64,000 nt of DNA, from positions 124,001 through 188,000 of the forward strand of contig NZ_QUDV01000005.1 of assembly GCF_003477705.1 (NCBI RefSeq), written 5' to 3'. The stretch is from Dorea sp. AF36-15AT. Its GTDB lineage: Bacteria; Bacillota; Clostridia; Lachnospirales; Lachnospiraceae. Positions within the stretch are counted from its first letter, which is position 1; every line of letters begins with the position of its first letter. Below, piece after piece: positions 25,176-34,185 of this stretch. Position numbers and translations under genes: made by a program. The notes beneath the pieces were generated by a model, which was given only the letters and a program-made list of their open reading frames with translations, was not told the origin of the DNA and did no database searches.

Positions 25176-26465
25176 ATGAGAAAAGCAGCACTTCATAACC
25201 TTGGATGCAAGGTGAATGCTTATGAAACCGAGGCAATGCAGGAGATGCTGGAGCAGAACGGTTATGAGATCGTGCCTTTTGCAGAGGGCGCAGATGTGTA
25301 TGTGATCAATACCTGTACGGTTACCAATATGGCTGACCGCAAATCCAGACAGATGCTCCACAGAGCCAGAAAAATGAATCCGAATGCAGTAGTCGTAGCT
25401 GCGGGTTGTTATGTGCAGGCGCAGGGTGCGAAAGCGGATGACTGCATTGACATTATCATCGGTAATAATAAAAAGAAAGATCTCATCGCAATCCTGGATG
25501 AGCATTTTGCTAAAATAGAAGAAAAAGAACCACAGGTAGAGTTGATTGACATTGCACATACCCATGAATATGAGGAAATGCGTGTGTCCAGACAGGCAGA
25601 ACATACCAGAGCCAATGTAAAGGTACAGGACGGATGCAACCAGTTCTGTTCTTACTGCATTATCCCGTATGCCAGAGGACGGGTGCGCAGCCGTAAAATG
25701 GAGGACGTGCTTGCGGAGGTGCACACACTGGCGTCCAATGGGTATCAGGAGATCGTATTGACCGGAATCCATCTCAGTTCTTACGGTATTGATACCGGGG
25801 AAAATCTGCTGGAACTGATCCGTGCCGTACATCAGGTGGAAGGTATCCTGCGTATTCGTCTGGGTTCGTTGGAGCCGCGTATTATTACCAGAGAATTCGC
25901 AGAGGGGATAGCGGCACTTCCGAAGATGTGTCCGCATTTCCATCTGTCTTTGCAGAGTGGATGTAATACAACCTTGAAGCGGATGAACCGCAGATATACA
26001 GCAGAAGAATACTATGAGAAATGCGAACTGTTGAGAGAGGTTTTTGATCATCCTGCGCTTACAACTGATGTGATCGTAGGATTCCCGGGTGAGACGGAAG
26101 AAGAGTTCCGGGAGTCAAAGGCATTTCTGGAGAAAGTGAACTTCTATGAGACACACATTTTCAAATATTCCAGACGTCAGGGCACTAAGGCAGCCGAGAT
26201 GAAGGATCAGGTACCGGAGCCTGTGAAAACTGAGCGCAGCAATCAGCTGATCGCTCTTGGCAAGGTAAATAAAAAGGCATTTGAAGACCGCCTGATCGGA
26301 CAGACAGTAGAAGTCCTTATGGAAGAGGAGATTCAGCGCGACAGTGAGACGTGGCAGATCGGACATACGAGAGAGTATGTGAAAGTTGGACGAAAAACGG
26401 AAGAAAATCTTGCAAATCAGTTAATAAATGTAGAAATCGAAAATCGTTCGCAAATAATTGATTGA
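25176..26465 (+). CDS. mtaB: tRNA t6A37 methylthiotransferase MtaB
   Basis: 429 residues. The N-terminal UPF0004 domain carries Cys11 (NLGCKVNAYE), NTCTVTN and AAGCYVQ. The radical SAM triad is Cys154/158/161 in CNQFCSYCIIPYARG. A C-terminal TRAM domain ends the protein. The opening GCKVNAYETEAM is that of the MtaB subgroup rather than MiaB. It converts t6A37 to ms2t6A in Lys-UUU tRNA using two 4Fe-4S clusters. It precedes the ireB-ruvX operon by 57 bases and may be read with it. Confidence 0.95.
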   Translation: MRKAALHNLGCKVNAYETEAMQEMLEQNGYEIVPFAEGADVYVINTCTVTNMADRKSRQMLHRARKMNPNAVVVAAGCYVQAQGAKADDCIDIIIGNNKKKDLIAILDEHFAKIEEKEPQVELIDIAHTHEYEEMRVSRQAEHTRANVKVQDGCNQFCSYCIIPYARGRVRSRKMEDVLAEVHTLASNGYQEIVLTGIHLSSYGIDTGENLLELIRAVHQVEGILRIRLGSLEPRIITREFAEGIAALPKMCPHFHLSLQSGCNTTLKRMNRRYTAEEYYEKCELLREVFDHPALTTDVIVGFPGETEEEFRESKAFLEKVNFYETHIFKYSRRQGTKAAEMKDQVPEPVKTERSNQLIALGKVNKKAFEDRLIGQTVEVLMEEEIQRDSETWQIGHTREYVKVGRKTEENLANQLINVEIENRSQIID

Positions 26466-26522
26466 ATTTTATAATGGATTCATGTAGAATAAAGTTGAAG
26501 TATTTCGAGAGGACGTGAGTAT

Positions 26523-26789
26523 ATGAAAGATTTAACCAACACACAGTTTTTTCAGGTAGAAAGCGGTCCGCAGATTCAGGCAAAAGATATTCTTGAGATC
26601 GTGTATGAAGCACTGAGCGAGAAAGGCTATAATCCTGTGAATCAGATCGTAGGATATATTATGTCAGGAGATCCTACTTATATCACAAGTTATAATGGAG
26701 CCAGAAGCCTGATTATGAAGATGGAGCGGGACGAGTTAGTAGAAGAGATGCTGAAGACGTATATCAAGCATTTCGGATGGGAAGAATAG
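26523..26789 (+). CDS. ireB: IreB family regulatory phosphoprotein (UPF0297)
   Basis: 88 residues with the family core [20 protein letters not shown] and [12 protein letters not shown]. The N-terminal TQFF segment contains the threonines that the IreK/PrkC Ser/Thr kinase phosphorylates in Enterococcus. It is thought to influence cell-wall stress and cephalosporin tolerance. GAGAGGACGTGAGTAT precedes the ATG. It is first in the conserved order ireB-ruvX-DUF1292. Confidence 0.93.
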   Translation: MKDLTNTQFFQVESGPQIQAKDILEIVYEALSEKGYNPVNQIVGYIMSGDPTYITSYNGARSLIMKMERDELVEEMLKTYIKHFGWEE

Positions 26790-26792
26790 TAT

Positions 26793-27212
26793 ATGAGAAT
26801 TATGGGGCTTGATTACGGATCGAAGACGGTCGGTGTCGCTATGAGCGATCCGCTTGGAATCACGGCACAGGCGGTCGAGACGATCTGGAGGAAGGACGAG
26901 AATAAGTTGCGCAAAACCTGTGCGCGGATTGAAGAACTGATCAGTGAGTATGAGGTGGAGAGGATTGTTCTCGGACTTCCGAAGCACATGAATAATGATC
27001 TGGGAGAGAGAGCACAGAAGGCTCTCGCGTTCGGAGAGATGGTGAAGCGCCGTACAGGGCTGGAAGTCGTGATGTGGGACGAGCGTCTCACGACAGTAGA
27101 AGCAGAGCGTACTTTGATCGAGAATAATGTAAGACGTGAGAACCGTAAGCAGTATATTGATAAGATTGCCGCGGTTTTTATTTTGCAGGGATACCTGGAT
27201 TCGATTGGATAA
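26793..27212 (+). CDS. ruvX: Putative Holliday junction resolvase RuvX/YqgF
   Basis: 139 residues, RNase H-like fold. Acidic residues are visible in [16 protein letters not shown] (Asp7), [14 protein letters not shown] and [11 protein letters not shown]. Family members are proposed to process Holliday junctions or to mature 16S rRNA. It starts 3 bases after the ireB stop. Confidence 0.95.
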   Translation: MRIMGLDYGSKTVGVAMSDPLGITAQAVETIWRKDENKLRKTCARIEELISEYEVERIVLGLPKHMNNDLGERAQKALAFGEMVKRRTGLEVVMWDERLTTVEAERTLIENNVRRENRKQYIDKIAAVFILQGYLDSIG

Positions 27213-27250
27213 TTTTCGATAAGATAATTAGAACAGAGGTGAAGTGTCGG

Positions 27251-27511
27251 ATGGAAAAGATTACGATGTTATCAGATGAGAATGGAGAAGAACTGGAATT
27301 TTATGTACTGGAACAGACAAAGGTTAATGGAGTGACATACATTCTGGTGACAGATTCTGAATATGGGGATGCGGAATGTACGATATTAAAGGATACATCC
27401 GATGCAGAGGATAAGGACTGCGTGTTTGAATTTGTAGAAGACGACGTGGAAATGAACGCTGTATTTAAGATATTCGAGGAGTTGTTGGAGGACGTAGACA
27501 TCGAAAGGTAG
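27251..27511 (+). CDS. DUF1292 protein (YrzB-like)
   Basis: 86 acidic residues with the family opening MEKITMLSDENGEELEFYVL. The function is not established. ATG 27251 is preferred over the in-frame GTG at 27239, which is part of the AGAGGTGA ribosome site. The position between ruvX and a fur-like gene matches Bacillus and many Clostridia. Confidence 0.88.
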   Translation: MEKITMLSDENGEELEFYVLEQTKVNGVTYILVTDSEYGDAECTILKDTSDAEDKDCVFEFVEDDVEMNAVFKIFEELLEDVDIER

Positions 27512-27517
27512 CGTGCT

Positions 27518-27982
27518 ATGGCGATAAGTCAGGAAGAGTTTAAGAAACTACTGAAAGAAAAAGGGTTAAAAGTGACCAATCAGAGGTTGCTTGTATTAGA
27601 AGTACTTGCGGATCATCGTGACACTCATATGACTGCAGAGGACATTTATGACCTGGTAAAGGAAGACTATCCGGAGATTGGTCTTGCAACAATCTACCGG
27701 ACATTACAGTTGCTGCTGAATATGCAGTTAGTGGATCGTATTAATTTGGATGATGGGTGTATCAGGTATGAGATTGGTGACCAGCTGAACGGGGAATTAA
27801 AGCATCACCATCATCATCTGATATGTAATATATGTGGAAAGGTTCTTCCGTTTCGACATGACCTTTTGGACGATTTGGAGCGTCAGATTGAGGAAGAAAC
27901 GGGATTCCATGTGTTAGATCATGAATTAAAATTTTACGGCCAGTGTAAAGAATGTCTGAAGAAAGATCAGGATCAGATGTAA
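27518..27982 (+). CDS. Fur family metalloregulator
   Basis: 154 residues. The winged helix (KGLKVTNQRLLVLEVLADH, TIYRTLQLL) is followed by the metal-binding segment ELKHHHHHLICNICGKV and a C-terminal CKEC. Two CxxC motifs give the structural zinc site, and the His-rich loop gives the sensing site. Whether it is Fur, Zur or PerR cannot be decided by eye. It lies 6 bases after the DUF1292 gene in one operon. Confidence 0.9.
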   Translation: MAISQEEFKKLLKEKGLKVTNQRLLVLEVLADHRDTHMTAEDIYDLVKEDYPEIGLATIYRTLQLLLNMQLVDRINLDDGCIRYEIGDQLNGELKHHHHHLICNICGKVLPFRHDLLDDLERQIEEETGFHVLDHELKFYGQCKECLKKDQDQM

Positions 27983-28003
27983 TAACACATGGAGGTGTAA
28001 AGT

Positions 28004-29671
28004 TTGAAGAAAGGGAAAAACGGAAAATTGCGAATCATTCCGCTCGGAGGTCTTGAGAAGATCGGAATGAACATCACTGCCTTCGAATTCGGAGACAGTA
28101 TTGTTGTTGTGGATTGCGGACTGGCATTCCCAGAGGACGATATGCTGGGGATCGATCTGGTAATCCCGGATATTACTTATCTGAAAGACAACATTAAGAA
28201 AGTTAAGGGCTTTGTGATTACCCATGGACACGAAGACCATATTGGCGCATTGTCGTATGTATTGAAGGAAATTAACCTGCCAATCTATGCGACAAAGCTT
28301 ACGATGGGTATTATCGAAAAGAAGCTGGCTGAGCATAATCTGCTCCGCTCTACCCGCAGAAAGGTAGTAAAGCATGGACAGTCTATCATGTTGGGACAGT
28401 TTCGTATTGAATTTATTAAGACAAACCACAGTATTCAGGATGCATCAGCACTTGCAATCTATTCGCCGGCAGGTATTGTGATTCACACAGGAGACTTTAA
28501 GGTAGACTACACACCGGTATTTGGTGATGCGATTGATCTGCAGCGTTTTGCTGAGATTGGTAAGAAAGGTGTACTGGCACTCATGTCAGACAGTACCAAT
28601 GCAGAGCGAAAGGGCTTCACGCAGTCTGAGCGTACCGTGGGATATACCTTTGATCATTTATTTGCGGAGTACAAGGATACCCGTATTATTATTGCAACAT
28701 TTGCATCTAACGTAGACCGTGTGCAGCAGATCATCAACTCTGCTTACAAATACGGACGTAAGGTTGTAGTTGAAGGACGAAGCATGGTTAATATTATTGC
28801 TACGGCACAGGAACTTGGCTATCTCAAGGTTCCGGACAGAACTTTGATCGAGATCGATCAGCTTAAGAATTACCCGCCGGAGAAGACAGTACTGATCACG
28901 ACGGGAAGTCAGGGAGAGTCTATGGCCGCACTGTCCAGAATGGCAGCGGATATTCACCGCAAGATTACCATTATGCCGAATGATACAGTTATCTTCAGTT
29001 CCAATCCGATACCGGGTAATGAAAAATCCGTTTCCCGTGTCATCAACGAACTGTCAGAAAAAGGCGCGAATGTCATTTTCCAGGATGCACATGTATCCGG
29101 ACATGCCTGCCAGGAAGAACTGAAGTTGATCTACTCTCTGGTAAAACCGAAATATGCAGTACCGATCCATGGTGAATACCGTCACAGAAAGGCGAATGCC
29201 AAACTGGCTGAGTCGCTTGGCATTCCGAAGGAGAACATCTTCATGCTGCAGTCCGGTGATGTACTGGAGGTAAGCGAAGAAGAGGCTAAGGTTGTAGATA
29301 AGGTACACACAGGCGAGGTTCTGGTAGACGGACTTGGAGTCGGTGATGTTGGTAATATCGTACTGCGTGATCGTCAGCATCTGGCAGAAGATGGTATCCT
29401 GATTGTTGTGATGACGCTGGAAAAGGGTACCAATCAGTTGCTTGCAGGCCCGGATATTGTATCCAGAGGTTTCGTATATGTAAGAGAATCAGAAGGTCTG
29501 ATGGAAGACGCCAGACACGTATTGGAAGAAGCGCTTGGCAATTATCTGGGACGTCAGAAGAATGCAGACTGGAGCAAGATCAAGCTTGTTGTCCGCGATA
29601 CGATGAATGAATTTATCTGGAAGCGTACCAAGAGAAGACCGATGATCCTTCCGATCATTATGGATGTATAG
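28004..29671 (+). CDS. rnj: Ribonuclease J
   Basis: 555 residues. A metallo-beta-lactamase/beta-CASP domain has HGHEDH at residues 74-79, and the segments GDFKVDYTPV and MSDSTNAERKGFT are typical. It is a 5'-3' exo- and endoribonuclease that takes the place of RNase E in mRNA decay and rRNA maturation. It starts with TTG 28004 behind GGAGGTGTAAAG; no ATG is near. A single copy is seen here; a J2 paralog may exist elsewhere. Confidence 0.95.
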   Translation: MKKGKNGKLRIIPLGGLEKIGMNITAFEFGDSIVVVDCGLAFPEDDMLGIDLVIPDITYLKDNIKKVKGFVITHGHEDHIGALSYVLKEINLPIYATKLTMGIIEKKLAEHNLLRSTRRKVVKHGQSIMLGQFRIEFIKTNHSIQDASALAIYSPAGIVIHTGDFKVDYTPVFGDAIDLQRFAEIGKKGVLALMSDSTNAERKGFTQSERTVGYTFDHLFAEYKDTRIIIATFASNVDRVQQIINSAYKYGRKVVVEGRSMVNIIATAQELGYLKVPDRTLIEIDQLKNYPPEKTVLITTGSQGESMAALSRMAADIHRKITIMPNDTVIFSSNPIPGNEKSVSRVINELSEKGANVIFQDAHVSGHACQEELKLIYSLVKPKYAVPIHGEYRHRKANAKLAESLGIPKENIFMLQSGDVLEVSEEEAKVVDKVHTGEVLVDGLGVGDVGNIVLRDRQHLAEDGILIVVMTLEKGTNQLLAGPDIVSRGFVYVRESEGLMEDARHVLEEALGNYLGRQKNADWSKIKLVVRDTMNEFIWKRTKRRPMILPIIMDV

Positions 29672-29673
29672 AA

Positions 29674-30330
29674 ATGATAGTAGATGAAAGAATGGTGACT
29701 TATATCCATTCGCTGGAGACGCCGGAAAATTCTCTGCTGGAGGAGATTGAAAAAGAGGCACTGGATACCTATGTGCCGATTATCCGGAAAGAGACCAAGA
29801 GCTTTTTGAAGACATTGATTACCATGAACCGTCCGATGAACATATTGGAAGTCGGTACGGCGGTTGGTTTTTCGGCACTTGTTATGAGTGAATATGCTCC
29901 GGCAGGATGTAAGATTACTACAATTGAGAATTATGATAAACGAATCCCGATTGCCCGCGAGAATTTTAAGAGGGCAGGGAAAGAATCGGACATTACTCTG
30001 TTAGAGGGGGATGCGCTGGAAGTTATGAAGGGGCTTGCGGGCCCCTATGACTTTGTATTTATGGATGCGGCAAAGGGACAGTATATCCATTATCTCCCAG
30101 AGGTCACAAGACTTCTTTCGGAGGGCGGCGTGCTGGTCTCTGACAATGTACTTCAGGACGGAGATGTGATTGAGTCCAGATATGCGGTCGAACGCAGAAA
30201 CCGGACGATCCACAGCCGTATGCGGGAGTATTTATTTGAGCTGAAACACAGTGATATCTATGAGACATCTATCCTTCCGTTGGGAGATGGAATTGCACTT
30301 AGCGTAAAGCGCAGAACGTCCGAGAAGTAA
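29674..30330 (+). CDS. trmR: tRNA 5-hydroxyuridine methyltransferase TrmR (YrrM-like O-methyltransferase)
   Basis: 218 residues, SAM-dependent O-methyltransferase of the COG4122 group, with ILEVGTAVGFSALVM (motif I), FVFMDAAKGQY and the metal-binding region LVSDNVLQDG. In Bacillus the ortholog converts ho5U34 to mo5U34. The next gene is the U32 protein that makes ho5U, so the assignment is supported by context. It starts 2 bases after the rnj stop. Confidence 0.85.
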   Translation: MIVDERMVTYIHSLETPENSLLEEIEKEALDTYVPIIRKETKSFLKTLITMNRPMNILEVGTAVGFSALVMSEYAPAGCKITTIENYDKRIPIARENFKRAGKESDITLLEGDALEVMKGLAGPYDFVFMDAAKGQYIHYLPEVTRLLSEGGVLVSDNVLQDGDVIESRYAVERRNRTIHSRMREYLFELKHSDIYETSILPLGDGIALSVKRRTSEK

Positions 30331-30361
30331 CAGATACAGATAGTACAGTGAGGAAAGAAAA

Positions 30362-31588
30362 ATGAGCAGACATCCGGAATTATTGATTCCAGCCAGCAGT
30401 CTGGAAGTATTAAAAACAGCAGTTATATTTGGTGCTGATGCGGTATATATCGGCGGAGAAGTCTTTGGACTGCGTGCTAAGGCGAAGAATTTCAGCCATG
30501 ACGATATGAAAGAAGGAATCGCATTTGCACACGAGCATGGCGTGCGTGTCCATGTAACGGTCAATATTCTGGCACATAACCGGGATCTTGAAGGCGTGCG
30601 GGAATATTTGAAAGAACTGAAAGAGTTAGGACCGGATGCATTGATTATTGCCGATCCGGCAATTTTTGAGATGGCAAAGGAGATCTGCCCTGAGATTGAG
30701 CGACATGTCAGTACACAGGCGAATAATACGAACTATGGCACTTATCAGTTCTGGTGGAAGCAGGGAGCAAAGCGTGTGGTATCTGCCAGAGAACTGTCGC
30801 TGGCAGAGATCAAAGAGATCCGTGCCAATATCCCAGAAGAGATGGAGATTGAAAGCTTTATTCATGGAGCAATGTGCATTTCCTATTCCGGAAGATGCCT
30901 GCTGAGTAATTACTTTACCGGAAGGGATGCCAACCAGGGAGCCTGTACTCATCCATGCCGCTGGAAATATGCGGTCGTAGAAGAGACAAGACCTGGTGAA
31001 TATATGCCTGTCTATGAAAATGAACGAGGCACCTACATTTTCAATTCCAAGGACTTGTGCATGATCGAACACATTCCGGAATTGATCGATGCAGGAATCG
31101 ATAGCTTTAAGATTGAAGGTCGTATGAAGACAGCTCTTTATGTGGCGACTGTTGCGAGAACTTATCGCAAAGCGATTGATGATTATCTGGAAGATCCGGA
31201 ACTTTACCGCAAGAATATGCCATGGTATCTGGATCAGATCAGTAATTGTACGTACAGGCAGTTCACAACTGGATTCTACTTTGGCAGACCGGATGATGAA
31301 GCACAAATTTACGATAGCAATACCTATGTAAGAGAGTATACGTATCTGGGTATCATCGGTGGAGAGCGTGACGGCATGTACCGCATCGAACAGCGCAATA
31401 AGTTCTCGGTAGGAGAGACAATCGAGTTGATGAAGCCAAACGGAGATAACATCGAAGTGACGGTGAAGAAGATCGTAGACGAGGATGGCAATGAGCAGGA
31501 GAGCGCACCACATCCAAAGCAGGTGCTGTATATTGATCTGGGAGGTCATGCTGACCAGTATGACATTTTGAGAAGAAAAGAAGACTAA
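30362..31588 (+). CDS. trhP: U32 family protein TrhP, tRNA uridine 34 hydroxylation
   Basis: 408 residues of the former peptidase U32 family. Landmarks are VYIGGEVFGLRAKAKNFS, the signature ESFIHGAMCISYSGRCLLSN, the Cys-rich QGACTHPCRW and SKDLCMIEHIPEL. In Bacillus and E. coli this group hydroxylates U34 of tRNA using prephenate-derived chemistry. A single copy is present here, while Bacillus has two (YrrN and YrrO). Adjacent trmR supports the role. Confidence 0.88.
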   Translation: MSRHPELLIPASSLEVLKTAVIFGADAVYIGGEVFGLRAKAKNFSHDDMKEGIAFAHEHGVRVHVTVNILAHNRDLEGVREYLKELKELGPDALIIADPAIFEMAKEICPEIERHVSTQANNTNYGTYQFWWKQGAKRVVSARELSLAEIKEIRANIPEEMEIESFIHGAMCISYSGRCLLSNYFTGRDANQGACTHPCRWKYAVVEETRPGEYMPVYENERGTYIFNSKDLCMIEHIPELIDAGIDSFKIEGRMKTALYVATVARTYRKAIDDYLEDPELYRKNMPWYLDQISNCTYRQFTTGFYFGRPDDEAQIYDSNTYVREYTYLGIIGGERDGMYRIEQRNKFSVGETIELMKPNGDNIEVTVKKIVDEDGNEQESAPHPKQVLYIDLGGHADQYDILRRKED

Positions 31589-31593
31589 CGCAG

Positions 31594-31632
31594 ATAACGC
31601 TGCGGTCCTAGAAATAGGGCCGCAGCTTTTCT
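31594..31632. terminator. Bidirectional terminator between trhP and sigK
   Basis: GCTGCGGTCCT and AGGGCCGCAGC form a stem around AGAAAT, followed by TTTTCT on the + strand. The hairpin overlaps the last codons of sigK. Confidence 0.75.
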
Positions 31633-32225
31633 ATTGCGCTTTTTTCAATACGGGAGACGTAGGAGCGGGAGATGCCAAGCTCTGCAGCAATTTCCCGCTG
31701 GGTGTATTCAGCCTCATTATAGAGTCCATAGCGCATTTTCAGTACTGTCCGTTCTCTGGGAGAAAGCTGAGATTCCAGCTTGGAATAAAGAAGTTTGATA
31801 TCGTCCTTGAGGACGGCTTTTTTGTAAGCATCATCGGTATGAGAATCGATAATATCAAAGATACGGATTTCATTACCTTCCCGGTCGATACCGATTGGCT
31901 CATACAGAGAAATGTCACGAAAGTATTTCTTCTTGCTTCTAAGATGCATCAGAATTTCATTTTCGATACACCTTGCAGCGTAGGTTCCAAGCCTGACATT
32001 TTTGTCGGAATTGAAGGTAACCACAGATTTGATCAGACCGATTGTGCCGATGGATAGAAGATCTTCGGTGTCTTCGCCAAGCGTCTGATACTTTTTGACG
32101 ATATGCGCAACCAGCCGGAGATTATGCTCGATCAGGATGTGCTTGGCTTCAAGGTCTCCTTCGGTATATTTTTGCAGATAATACTGTTCTTCGGCAGCTG
32201 TTAGGGGAGGAGGAAAAGATTTCAC
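31608..32225 (-). CDS. sigK: RNA polymerase sporulation sigma factor sigma-K
   Basis: About 205 residues, uninterrupted. Region 2 reads LVAHIVKKYQ, EDLLSIGTIGLIKSV and TYAARCIENEILMHLR, the last being diagnostic of sigma-K. Region 4 ends with YTQREIAAELGISRSYVSRI. It would drive late mother-cell genes (coat, cortex). No skin-like prophage interrupts it. GTG 32225 is chosen because AGGTG lies 6 bases upstream; GTG 32234 is an alternative. The N-terminus is short, with little room for a long pro-sequence. A sigma-E/K-like -10 box precedes it. Confidence 0.93.
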   Translation of the reverse strand: MKSFPPPLTAAEEQYYLQKYTEGDLEAKHILIEHNLRLVAHIVKKYQTLGEDTEDLLSIGTIGLIKSVVTFNSDKNVRLGTYAARCIENEILMHLRSKKKYFRDISLYEPIGIDREGNEIRIFDIIDSHTDDAYKKAVLKDDIKLLYSKLESQLSPRERTVLKMRYGLYNEAEYTQREIAAELGISRSYVSRIEKSAIEKLRPYF

Positions 32226-32254
32226 AGTGAGCACCTGACCGCATTTTTACTTAC

Positions 32255-32262
32255 AGTTTATG
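32255..32262 (-). promoter_or_regulatory. Possible sigma-E/sigma-K -10 box of sigK
   Basis: On the minus strand CATAAACT resembles the CATACAnT / CATAnnnTA -10 of mother-cell sigma factors. It lies 30 bases before the chosen GTG. The -35 region is not convincing. Confidence 0.35.
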
Positions 32263-32464
32263 TGGAAATGGGAGGATTTGTGCTTTTCCATAAAAAGATA
32301 AGTGGTGTAGAATATTTTGCTAAAGGAAAGCTGTTATTAGGAGCGTGTATACATGTATCTATTGCGTGAAAGATGATTATGTATGTGAAATTGGAATATC
32401 TGAGTATAATTCTTTAGAGAATGTATTAACGGCATTTGAAGCATTTTAGAAAAATACGAGATAA

Positions 32465-32514
32465 AATAAATCGCTCTGTGGTGACCTGACCAGGTTGCCG
32501 TGGGACGATTTATT
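32465..32514. terminator. Hairpin of uncertain role
   Basis: AATAAATCG (32465-32473) pairs with CGATTTATT (32506-32514), enclosing ACCT-GACC-AGGT. Read on the minus strand the stem is followed by a T-rich run. It may be a terminator or a small RNA end. Confidence 0.4.
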
Positions 32515-32554
32515 ATGCAAATCTACTGAAATTTTGTTTTTTCTAAAAATCATA

Positions 32555-32583
32555 TTGACGAGTTAACGTAAGAATAGTATAAA
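32555..32583 (+). promoter_or_regulatory. Promoter of comM-dprA
   Basis: -35 TTGACG (32555-32560), 17 bases, -10 TATAAA (32578-32583). Confidence 0.6.
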
Positions 32584-32640
32584 TGTAACTACGAATACTG
32601 ATTATGACAACTCGAAAAATGGTAAAATATAGAAGGAGAG

Positions 32641-34185
32641 ATGCGATTGAGTTTCAGTAGAGTATTATCGGCGGCAATGTGTGGCATGGAAGTCATACCG
32701 GTGCAGGTAGAGGCTGACGTGAGTAACGGACTGCCGTTGTTTCATATGGTCGGTTATCTGGGAGCGGAAGTGCGAGAAGCAGAGGAGCGTGTACGTACAG
32801 CAATCCAGAATGCCTGTGCTGCTTTGCCACCCAAACGAATGGTGATTAATCTGTCGCCGGGCAATGTGAGAAAGCGTGGGACATCGTATGATCTGCCGAT
32901 CGCACTGGCGGTGTTAGCTGCGGCAGGTTTATTACAGCAGGAATGTCTGGAACAAGTGATGGCAGTGGGTGAACTGGGCTTAGACGGCAGTGTGCAGGGG
33001 ATTCCTGGGGTGCTTGCAATTGCTGCAAAGGCGAAGGAACAGCAGGTGAGATGTCTGGTTGTTCCGTCTGCCAATGAACGGGAAGCAAGGCTTGTGGAAG
33101 GAGTGCGCGTCTGTGGTATTAAATCTCTGGGCGAGATATTTCGACAATTGCTTCAAGGTGAAACCATTGGATGTATCAAAAAGACAGATACACTATTCGA
33201 GAGAGAAGTGGTTGCAGGACAGGGAGATTTTGCGGACATTTCCGGACAGTCTGGCATGAAGCGCGCTGCAGAGATTGCGGTGGCCGGCAGACATAATCTG
33301 TTGATGGTGGGACCACCGGGCAGTGGCAAGTCTATGATAGCCAAAAGGATTCCTACGATATTTCCGGCTCTTACCAGAGAAGAGAGCCTTAGGATTACCA
33401 AAGTATATAGTGTGGCGGGGATGATTAAGTCAGAGCAGCCATTGGTCATGGAACGTCCGTTTCGTGAGGTGAATCAGACAGTGACAAAGGCGGCATTGTT
33501 AGGGGGAGGAGCCTGGCCCAAACCCGGTGAACTTACACTCGCCAGTGGAGGTGTGCTGTTTTTGGATGAGCTGGCGGAATTTAAGCGATCTGTACTTGAG
33601 GTGCTGCGTCAGCCATTGGAGGAACGGGAAGTGCGGATTGTCAGAAATCATGGCGTGATCATTTATCCGGCAGATGTGATGCTGGTGGCAGCCATGAATC
33701 CGTGTCCCTGCGGATATTTTTCTGACCTGAATAAGTGCACATGTACGATATCCCAGATTCGACAGTATCAGGGGAAAATCAGCTATCCGTTCCTTGGTAG
33801 GATGGATATCTGTGCAGAGGTACAGGGTGTGGCTTATGAAGATCTGGAGAGGGAAGAACTGGCAGAAAGCTCAGCAGCTATTCGACGAAGGATTGAAAAA
33901 GCAAGAAAACGTCAGATGGATCGAGCGGAGAACGGAGAGTTTGTCTATAATGCAGAACTCTCAGGGGAACGTCTGATCAGAGACTGTGAACTTGGAAGGG
34001 CAGAAAAAAGAATGATGCGACAGGCTTATGACAGATTTTCATTAAATGCGAGAACCTATCATAAAGTATTAAAGGTGGCACGTACAATTGCAGATTTGGA
34101 AGGAGAAGAACGCATAGGGATAGCGCATTTGCAGGAGGCACTTGTTTATCGAAGTATGGATAAGAAGTATTGGGGAAGAGTATGA
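32641..34185 (+). CDS. comM: YifB/ComM family AAA+ ATPase (Mg-chelatase-like)
   Basis: 514 residues. An N-terminal Lon-like domain (VQVEADVSNGLPLFHMVG) is followed by the Mg-chelatase AAA+ module with Walker A GPPGSGKS and the segments GGVLFLDELAEF and MNPCPCGYF. ComM is a hexameric helicase that promotes branch migration during natural transformation. Paired with dprA it suggests retained DNA-uptake recombination functions. AGAAGGAGAG precedes the ATG. Its stop overlaps the dprA start (ATGA). Confidence 0.94.
   Translation: MRLSFSRVLSAAMCGMEVIPVQVEADVSNGLPLFHMVGYLGAEVREAEERVRTAIQNACAALPPKRMVINLSPGNVRKRGTSYDLPIALAVLAAAGLLQQECLEQVMAVGELGLDGSVQGIPGVLAIAAKAKEQQVRCLVVPSANEREARLVEGVRVCGIKSLGEIFRQLLQGETIGCIKKTDTLFEREVVAGQGDFADISGQSGMKRAAEIAVAGRHNLLMVGPPGSGKSMIAKRIPTIFPALTREESLRITKVYSVAGMIKSEQPLVMERPFREVNQTVTKAALLGGGAWPKPGELTLASGGVLFLDELAEFKRSVLEVLRQPLEEREVRIVRNHGVIIYPADVMLVAAMNPCPCGYFSDLNKCTCTISQIRQYQGKISYPFLGRMDICAEVQGVAYEDLEREELAESSAAIRRRIEKARKRQMDRAENGEFVYNAELSGERLIRDCELGRAEKRMMRQAYDRFSLNARTYHKVLKVARTIADLEGEERIGIAHLQEALVYRSMDKKYWGRV

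Larger units (their letters stand above)
32235..32640. other. sigK/comM intergenic region
   Basis: It carries a sporulation-type -10 box for sigK, an unassigned short frame (about 32346-32449, ending in ENVLTAFEAF) without a clear ribosome site, a hairpin at 32465-32514 and the comM promoter. The short frame is probably a relic or chance. Confidence 0.5.

Noticed and set aside
25170..26051. 293-residue minus-strand open frame
   Set aside because: It lies entirely antisense to mtaB, which has full catalytic motifs; the antisense product has no recognisable features.
30626..31549. 307-residue minus-strand open frame
   Set aside because: Antisense shadow of the U32 family gene, with no ribosome site or domain.
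31608..32225. Interruption of sigK by a skin-type element
   Set aside because: The sigK frame is continuous from region 2 to region 4 with no insertion.
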